Assembly (NCBI RefSeq): GCF_001902145.1
Contig: NZ_MRST01000008.1
Location: forward strand, 1-33,426
Length of the DNA stretch: 33,426 bases
Source: Pseudomonas fluorescens
GTDB taxonomy: Bacteria; Pseudomonadota; Gammaproteobacteria; Pseudomonadales; Pseudomonadaceae
Direction of reading: 5' to 3'
The notes under the pieces were generated by a model. The model was not told the DNA's origin. It was given only the letters and a program-made list of their open reading frames with translations, and did no database searches. The first letter of the stretch is position 1. Every line of letters starts with the position of its first letter. Of this stretch, positions 28,526 to 33,426 are shown in pieces. A program made the position numbers and the translations under genes.

Positions 28526-28569
28526 AAAAAATGGCGCAAACTTCAGGATGACTGTTGCTTGCGCCATTT
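28526..28569 (-). terminator. Intra-operon terminator between aotJ and aotQ
   Basis: An 11-bp perfect stem (28529-28539 with 28559-28569, AAATGGCGCAA/TTGCGCCATTT) and a 19-nt loop end in a minus-strand T6 run. It lies 22 bp after the aotJ stop. A partial terminator here would give more binding protein than permease and also protect the aotJ 3' end. Confidence 0.75.
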
Positions 28570-28590
28570 CGGACAGACAGCTGCGATGAG

Positions 28591-29376
28591 TTACTTGGCG
28601 TCAGCGCCGTAAATATCGAAGTCGAAGTACTTGTCCTGGATTTTCTTGTATTCGCCGTTGGCACGGATTGCAGCGATGGCCGCGTTGATGCGTTCAAGGT
28701 TTTCCTTGTCGCCTTTGCGCACTGCGATGCCGATACCGTCGCCGAAGTATTTGGCTTCGGTGAACGATGGGCCTACAAATGCGTAGCCTTTGCCGGCGTC
28801 GGTTTTCAGGAAACCGTCTTGCAGCAGGGTGGCGTCAGCCACGGTACCGTCGAGACGACCGGCGGACACATCCAGGTAGATTTCGTTCTGGGTGCTGTAG
28901 CCCTTGATATTCGCACCTTTTGGCGCCAGGACTTCACGAGCGAAACGGTCGTGGATCGAACCGCGCTGCACACCGATCGTCTTGCCTTTGAGTTCATCCA
29001 GGCCGTCGCTGACGGTGGTGCCTTCCTTCATCACCAGGCGCGCTGGGGACAGGTAGTAGCGGGTGGTGAAGTCCACGGATTTCTTGCGATCTTCAGTGAT
29101 GGACATGGACGACAGGATCGCGTCGATCTTGCGCACTTTCAGCGCCGGGATCAGGCCATCGAATTCCTGCTCGACCCAGGTGCACTTGACGTCCATCTGC
29201 TTGCACAGGGCGTTGCCGATGTCGTAGTCAAAACCGACGATGCTGCCATCCGGCGCCTTCGAGGCAAACGGAGGGTAAGCCGCTTCGATACCAATTTTCA
29301 GCGGCTTGCCTTCGGCGAAAGCCTGCATGGACAGCACGGACAGCGCCAGGGCGCCCAACAGCACGAGTTTCTTCAT
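28591..29376 (-). CDS. aotJ: Arginine/ornithine periplasmic binding protein
   Basis: The product is 261 residues. It has a signal peptide (about 1-21, [20 protein letters not shown], cut before EGK) and then a type 3 solute-binding fold: [46 protein letters not shown]. It binds arginine or ornithine in the periplasm for AotQMP. The ATG at 29376 is chosen for the signal peptide and GGAG 7 bases upstream; the long frame to 29508 has no support. It is the first gene of aotJQMOP-argR and has an ArgR-type promoter at 29507-29570. Confidence 0.96.
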   Translation of the reverse strand: MKKLVLLGALALSVLSMQAFAEGKPLKIGIEAAYPPFASKAPDGSIVGFDYDIGNALCKQMDVKCTWVEQEFDGLIPALKVRKIDAILSSMSITEDRKKSVDFTTRYYLSPARLVMKEGTTVSDGLDELKGKTIGVQRGSIHDRFAREVLAPKGANIKGYSTQNEIYLDVSAGRLDGTVADATLLQDGFLKTDAGKGYAFVGPSFTEAKYFGDGIGIAVRKGDKENLERINAAIAAIRANGEYKKIQDKYFDFDIYGADAK

Positions 29377-29506
29377 CTTGGGACTCCATCGGTATAGGGC
29401 AAAAACAGCAGTATGAGCCATGGCCCACGATGCGGCGAAGGTGTAACCGAATAGCGGTGCTGCGTCCTGCGCGGGCGACACCTGCGACGACGAGCGAGTG
29501 ATCGGC

Positions 29507-29512
29507 ATTCTA
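29507..29512 (-). promoter_or_regulatory. -10 box of the aotJ promoter
   Basis: TAGAAT on the minus strand lies exactly 16 bp downstream of the ArgR half-site, the same geometry as in the aru promoter. The predicted leader of about 125 nt to aotJ shows no other element. Confidence 0.6.
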
Positions 29513-29528
29513 ACGACAGGCAGGAAGC

Positions 29529-29570
29529 CGATATTTCCTCAATGCGACAACAATTTACAGAAGCACTGAG
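29529..29570 (-). promoter_or_regulatory. ArgR operator of the aot operon
   Basis: The half-site TGTCGC-N8-AA-N5 (29529-29549, minus strand) matches every defined consensus base and covers the -35 region. The adjoining 21 bp (29550-29570) keep AA in register without TGTCGC, exactly as at aru. Because argR is the last gene of this operon, ArgR would control its own synthesis. Confidence 0.65.
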
Positions 29571-29900
29571 AAAGCGGTTCCAGCACATTGACAGCCTCTG
29601 AGTTTTATGCAGAGACAAAAGATATTAAACCTGATGATGCTGCAAATTGCGGGCCTATTATTCGCAAACCCTTCTAGCACAGCAAGTCTGGCGTTTAATC
29701 TTATTTTCAGGGGTGTCTAGAACGCGTTTTTCGGGGCGTGGGCGTGGTCCATTGCCCCAGGTTTGTGCGGGTGGTTACACATTTGAGCGGGCCGGTAACA
29801 TTCAGAAACGTCATACCGGGAAAACCGATATTTATTGGCTTGGTTGTGATGCGACCCTATTAGACCGCCACCACTGCATGCTATGGAGTGCACACCAAAT
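29571..29900. other. Noncoding gap between the aotJ promoter and a REPIN
   Basis: No gene, RNA or clear regulatory site can be supported here. Both flanking genes point left, so the stretch is the DNA upstream of aotJ and downstream of acs. Confidence 0.6.
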
Positions 29901-29987
29901 GTGGGAGCGGGCTTGCTCGCGAATGCAGGGGGTCAGCTAGATATGAGCCAACTGACCCACCGCTTTCGCGAGCAAGCCCGCTCCCAC
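29901..29987. repeat. REPIN, GTGGGAGCGGGCTTGCTCGC type, downstream of acs
   Basis: Inverted copies of GTGGGAGCGGGCTTGCTCGC bound a spacer with its own short palindrome (GGGTCAG/CTGACCC). It is the same type as the element inside the aru operon at 13621. Confidence 0.93.
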
Positions 29988-30015
29988 AGGGAATTCGCAT
30001 CGGCTCGAACTCCTA

Positions 30016-30051
30016 CAAAAAAGCCCCACCCGGCTTGCACCGAATGGGGCT
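30016..30051 (-). terminator. Terminator of acs
   Basis: On the minus strand AGCCCCA (30045-30051) pairs with TGGGGCT (30022-30028) around a 16-nt loop and is followed by a T6 run. It begins 19 bp after the acs stop. Confidence 0.8.
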
Positions 30052-30069
30052 CTGTCCCACCTACCCCGC

Positions 30070-32025
30070 TTACGCGACGTTCATGGTCTTGTGCGTTTCA
30101 ATCAAATGCGCCACCACGCTTGGATCTGCCAAAGTAGAGATATCCCCCAACCCATCGTATTCAGCCGTGGCGATCTTGCGCAAAATGCGCCGCATGATTT
30201 TCCCCGAGCGCGTTTTCGGCAACCCAGGCGCCCACTGGATTACATCCGGCGAGGCAATCGGCCCGATTTCCTTGCGCACCCAGTTCTTCAGCTCCAGGCG
30301 CAGCGCTTCATTGGGCTCTTCACCATTCTTCAGGGTGACGTACACATAGATGCCCTGCCCCTTGATGTCGTGGGGCACGCCGACCACCGCCGCCTCGGCG
30401 ACTTTGGGGTGAGCAACCATGGCGCTCTCGATCTCGGCGGTGCCCATGCGGTGGCCGGACACGTTCAGCACGTCATCCACACGGCCAGTGATCCACCAGT
30501 AACCATCCTCATCGCGACGGGCGCCGTCACCGGTGAAGTACATGCCGCGGAAGGTCTTGAAGTAGGTGTCGACAAAACGGTCATGGTCGCCGTACAGGGT
30601 ACGCGCCTGGCCTGGCCAGGAATCGAGAATCACCAGGTTGCCTTCGGCGGCGCCTTCGATGATGTTGCCCAGGTTGTCCACTAGCGCCGGCACCACACCG
30701 AAGAACGGCCGTGCCGCCGAACCCGGCTTCAACGCATGGGCGCCTGGCAGTGGGCTCATCAGCGTGGCACCGGTTTCGGTCTGCCACCAGGTGTCGACGA
30801 TCGGGCAACGGGATTGGCCGACGTTCTTGTAGTACCAGTCCCAGGCTTCCGGGTTGATCGGCTCGCCCACCGAACCGAGCAGGCGCAGGCTGCTGCCATC
30901 GGCGCCTTCACAGGCAGCGGTGCCGGAGGCCATCATGGCGCGGATCGCAGTCGGTGCGGTGTAGAGGATGTTGACCTTGTGCTTGTCGACGATCTTCGCT
31001 ACTCGAGTGATATCCGGGTAGTTCGGCACGCCTTCGAACAGCAGCGTGGTCGCGCCATTGGCCAGCGGGCCGTAGACGATGTAGGTGTGGCCGGTGACCC
31101 AGCCGACATCGGCGGTGCACCAGTAGATTTCGCCCGGGCGATAGTCGAATACGCGCTCGTGGGTCAGGGCCGCATAGAGCAAGTAGCCACCGGTGGTGTG
31201 CTGCACGCCTTTGGGCTTGCCGGTGGAACCGGAGGTATAGAGGATGAACAGCGCTTCTTCAGCGCCCATCTCTTTTGGCGCGCAAACGGTGCCCGCTACT
31301 TTCATCAGGTCTTCGTACCAGATGTCGCGATGCTGGTTCCACTTGATCGCACCATTGGTGCGCTTGCACACGATCACCTTCTGGATACTGCTGGTTTCCG
31401 GGTTGGTCAGTGCATCGTCGACGTTAGCCTTAAGCGGAATTTTCTTACCGGCGCGAATACCTTCGTCAGCGGTAATCACCACTTTCGACTTACAGTCGAT
31501 GATGCGGCCGGCCAGGGCTTCCGGAGAAAAGCCGCCAAACACCACCGAATGGATCGCGCCGATGCGGGTGCAGGCCAGCATGGCGACCACGGCCTCGGGG
31601 ATCATCGGCATATAGATAGTCACCACGTCGCCGCGATGCACATCCTGGCCGCGCAGGGCGTTGGCAAACTTGCAGACTTCTTCATGCAGTTCGCGGTAAG
31701 TGATGTTGCGGCTCTCGGCAGGGTCATCGCCCTCCCAGATGATTGCGATCTGGTCGCCACGCTCGGCGAGGTGACGGTCCAGGCAATTGTAGGAAACGTT
31801 CAGGGTGCCATCGGCGAACCATTTGATGTCGACATGGTGGTCGTCGAAAGAGGTCTGCTTGACCGCGGTGAAAGGCTTGACCCAGTCAAGGCGCTTGGCT
31901 TGCTCGCGCCAGAAGCCATCGGGGTTGACCACCGACTGCTGGTACATGGCCTTGTAGGTCGCCTCGTCGGTCAGCGTGTTGGCTGCTACTTCGGGGCGAA
32001 CGGGGTACAGGGAAGCCGCACTCAT
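30070..32025 (-). CDS. acs: Acetyl-CoA synthetase (AMP-forming)
   Basis: The product is 651 residues, the usual length. It activates acetate with ATP and CoA through acetyl-AMP. Motifs are the phosphate-binding loop [28 protein letters not shown], the hinge [20 protein letters not shown], and the C-terminal [11 protein letters not shown] with Lys609, the residue switched off by acetylation in this family. The ATG at 32025 matches the family start ([12 protein letters not shown]) with GAGG about 9 bases upstream; the frame to 32226 adds 67 unconserved residues. The 397-bp divergent gap to the next gene shows no promoter I would defend. Confidence 0.97.
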   Translation of the reverse strand: MSAASLYPVRPEVAANTLTDEATYKAMYQQSVVNPDGFWREQAKRLDWVKPFTAVKQTSFDDHHVDIKWFADGTLNVSYNCLDRHLAERGDQIAIIWEGDDPAESRNITYRELHEEVCKFANALRGQDVHRGDVVTIYMPMIPEAVVAMLACTRIGAIHSVVFGGFSPEALAGRIIDCKSKVVITADEGIRAGKKIPLKANVDDALTNPETSSIQKVIVCKRTNGAIKWNQHRDIWYEDLMKVAGTVCAPKEMGAEEALFILYTSGSTGKPKGVQHTTGGYLLYAALTHERVFDYRPGEIYWCTADVGWVTGHTYIVYGPLANGATTLLFEGVPNYPDITRVAKIVDKHKVNILYTAPTAIRAMMASGTAACEGADGSSLRLLGSVGEPINPEAWDWYYKNVGQSRCPIVDTWWQTETGATLMSPLPGAHALKPGSAARPFFGVVPALVDNLGNIIEGAAEGNLVILDSWPGQARTLYGDHDRFVDTYFKTFRGMYFTGDGARRDEDGYWWITGRVDDVLNVSGHRMGTAEIESAMVAHPKVAEAAVVGVPHDIKGQGIYVYVTLKNGEEPNEALRLELKNWVRKEIGPIASPDVIQWAPGLPKTRSGKIMRRILRKIATAEYDGLGDISTLADPSVVAHLIETHKTMNVA

Positions 32026-32422
32026 CTTTCTTACCTCGGTGACATAGTTGTTGTTGTATGGCCCCTGTTGTAGCCGGGGTGGGCCTATAGAACCATTCGA
32101 CGATGGTAGTAACAAGACCCTACAAATTGCCCTGCTATGCCTTTTCACCGCTCTGGCCCGCGTGCTGCGGCGCCTGGCAGGTTTCTGAAAAAATCTTGAT
32201 TGAGGGATTGTTACAAAAACCGCCAAAAGTGTTTATCAAAAGCACGGGTATATGAATATAACGCGCAGGCCTAGAATCAACTCCGCCAACACGGCACCGA
32301 GATTAACAACGCAACAGCCCCCACGAAGGCAACGTTAATCCGAACTTCCCAACTTTTAAGTGACACACGCGGCCTCACCAGGGCCCCGTGCCCCCTTTCG
32401 CCCTGAAGAAGGTAATGAAGAA
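32026..32422. other. Divergent noncoding gap between acs and the DUF2790 gene
   Basis: It must contain promoters for both genes but I see no convincing -35/-10 or -24/-12 pair. A/T-rich stretches at 32210-32265 are the best place to look. Confidence 0.5.
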
Positions 32423-32692
32423 ATGAAAGCGTTATTAGTGATCGCCCTGAGCAGCTTGTGCGCCACCGCCGCCCTGGCGGACGAAGCCCCGACTGAACTG
32501 GCCGGCCAGAACGCCCCGATTGTCGAGGACTACACCTATAGCACTCACTTGGATGTTGCCAAAGTCTTGTCCATGAGCAGCATTCCAGAAGTTTGCGAAG
32601 TTGTACCGGTGAAGATGGAATATGAAGATTCGCAAGGCCAGCGTCATATTCTTAACTATCAAGTGATGGGCAATGGTTGCTCTAACGGCTAA
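32423..32692 (+). CDS. Small secreted protein of the DUF2790 family
   Basis: The product is 89 residues with a signal peptide (about 1-19, MKALLVIALSSLCATAALA, cut before DE). The mature part carries the family features YTYSTHLDVAKVLSM, VCEVVPVKMEYEDSQGQRH and the end MGNGCSNG. The two mature cysteines could form a disulfide. Such proteins are abundant and multi-copy in Pseudomonas and their role is not established. The ATG at 32423 is chosen for the signal peptide; AAGG lies 10 bases upstream. It precedes nrdB on the same strand but a stable hairpin separates them. Confidence 0.85.
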   Translation: MKALLVIALSSLCATAALADEAPTELAGQNAPIVEDYTYSTHLDVAKVLSMSSIPEVCEVVPVKMEYEDSQGQRHILNYQVMGNGCSNG

Positions 32693-32718
32693 TAACTTCT
32701 GAAGTTGGATTCTTAATT

Positions 32719-32742
32719 GCCGCAAGAAATCGTTCTTGCGGC
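32719..32742 (+). terminator. Stable hairpin after the DUF2790 gene, possible terminator
   Basis: A 10-bp perfect stem GCCGCAAGAA/TTCTTGCGGC with loop ATCG lies 26 bp past the stop. No T run follows, so it may protect the 3' end rather than terminate by itself. Confidence 0.5.
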
Positions 32743-32777
32743 CAAGAACCCGCCCTTGAATACACCACACATCAGTT

Positions 32778-32801
32778 GTGGGAGCTGGCTTGCCTGCGAT
32801 G
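32778..32801 (+). repeat. Single REP sequence
   Basis: GTGGGAGCTGGCTTGCCTGC without an inverted partner nearby. It matches one arm of the REPIN at 10765-10850. Confidence 0.8.
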
Positions 32802-32983
32802 GCGATTTCGGCCACGACCACTGTTCTTGCGTCCCCTTCCCCTGCCCCCAAAAAAAACATCCCCCGCCCGTCAAAAATCGCCACCCCCAGCAAAGCCTTG
32901 CAAACACTCGCTTTGGCCGAAAACCAAGTCATTTTGGCTCTCCCCAGTGACCATCCGCCACAACACAAACCCGATTTTTTCCC

Positions 32984-32989
32984 TATAAT
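32984..32989 (+). promoter_or_regulatory. Candidate -10 box ahead of nrdB
   Basis: A perfect TATAAT followed by a GC-rich stretch lies 260 bp upstream of nrdB. No good -35 hexamer sits at 16-18 bp, so an activator may be needed. It would give a leader of about 250 nt. Confidence 0.4.
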
Positions 32990-33180
32990 GCGCGGGTAAA
33001 TCGGGCCTGCAATATCCCTTTACACAGGGACGAAACGCCAGACCTGAGGCCTGCGCTGGAGCAAGCACCTACCGCTCCGCCCCTCAAGCCTCATGCAGGA
33101 CCCGTTACGTAATTTCCGTTTATTTGCCTGCGCGAGCTGCTGCAACAAACGATTCCTTAAGATCCACCGCGGCCCAAGGG

Positions 33181-33214
33181 CCGTGTGAACACCCAACCAT
33201 CCGGTTTCACACGG
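33181..33214 (+). promoter_or_regulatory. Hairpin in the nrdB leader
   Basis: CCGTGTGAA (33181-33189) pairs perfectly with TTCACACGG (33206-33214) around a 16-nt loop, 21 bases before the ribosome site (AGGAGA, 33235-33240). There is no T run. A role in leader control is possible but not shown. Confidence 0.45.
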
Positions 33215-33249
33215 GCACCTTTGAGCCCTCACGCAGGAGACGACACGTC

Positions 33250-33426
33250 ATGCTGAGCTGGGACGAATTCGACAAAGAAGAAGAAGGCGAAGTAGCCGCC
33301 AAAGGCGCCAACGCCGGCCACGCCACCGAAGCCAACATGGACCGCCTCGACGGTGCCGGCGCTGCCGCCGCCGTGGAAGCCCGCGCCGTCACTGCCAACG
33401 ACTCCGCCGCCATCGTGCGCGCCAAG
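33250..33426 (+). CDS. nrdB: Ribonucleotide reductase class Ia beta subunit, N-terminal part
   Basis: Only the first 59 codons are present; the gene runs off the right edge. The start MLSWDEFDKEE and the Ala-rich acidic stretch (EARAVTANDSAAIVRAK) match the Pseudomonas NrdB N terminus. The radical and di-iron residues lie beyond the window. AGGAGA sits 9 bases upstream of the ATG. NrdB with NrdA reduces ribonucleoside diphosphates. nrdA is not immediately upstream on this side. Confidence 0.88.
   Translation, partial: MLSWDEFDKEEEGEVAAKGANAGHATEANMDRLDGAGAAAAVEARAVTANDSAAIVRAK

Noticed and set aside
30736..32073. 445-codon plus-strand frame opposite acs
   Set aside because: It is antisense to acs and has no recognisable domain or ribosome site.
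32435..32968. 177-codon minus-strand frame opposite the DUF2790 gene and a REP
   Set aside because: It runs through a REP and a hairpin and is antisense to a gene with a clear signal peptide and family motifs.

Overview
The window looks like a chromosomal segment of a fluorescent-group Pseudomonas. The evidence is high GC with strong codon bias, close matches by memory to Pseudomonas AmrZ, RsmA and NrdB, the aot-argR and aru (ast) arginine gene order known from P. aeruginosa, and many Pseudomonas-type REP/REPIN palindromes. I saw no integrase, transposase, phage gene or CRISPR array.

Layout from left to right. (1) 1-2000: two tandem stringent-type promoters pointing left out of the window, very probably those of an rRNA operon. 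They are followed by tRNA-Arg(CCU), two small unknown membrane or secreted proteins behind a candidate sigma-54 promoter, and the ribbon-helix-helix regulator gene amrZ with a candidate AlgU promoter. (2) 2000-10000, minus strand: mgtE (Mg2+ channel), two identical tRNA-Arg(ACG) genes, tRNA-Ser(GCU), rsmA/csrA, lysC, alaS and a low-specificity threonine aldolase gene. (3) 9968-10740, plus strand: an FMN riboswitch directly upstream of a type II lumazine synthase gene (ribH2), with a hairpin that can hide its ribosome binding site. (4) 10875-18652, minus strand: the complete arginine succinyltransferase (AST/aru) operon in the order aruC-aruF-aruG-aruD-aruB-orf-aruE, with REPINs between C and F and between D and B. 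(5) 18952-24006, plus strand: one 1684-codon gene for a DUF6543-like leucine-rich-repeat protein. Its C-terminal third is a tandem duplication of a ~300-residue helical+LRR module, and no NEL ubiquitin-ligase domain is visible. It lies between the regulator gene argR and the aru operon. (6) 24010-29376, minus strand: aotJ-aotQ-aotM-aotO-aotP-argR (arginine/ornithine uptake plus the AraC-type arginine regulator). (7) 30070-33426: acs (minus), a small secreted DUF2790 protein (plus), and the start of nrdB (plus, cut by the window edge).

How the genes work together. AotJQMP import arginine and ornithine, ArgR senses the supply, and the aru operon degrades arginine to glutamate plus succinate. 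Both operon promoters carry a TGTCGC-N8-AA ArgR half-site placed exactly 16 bp upstream of a good -10 box, so the sequence itself supports one regulon. The most unusual element is the large LRR gene inside this otherwise conserved arginine locus.
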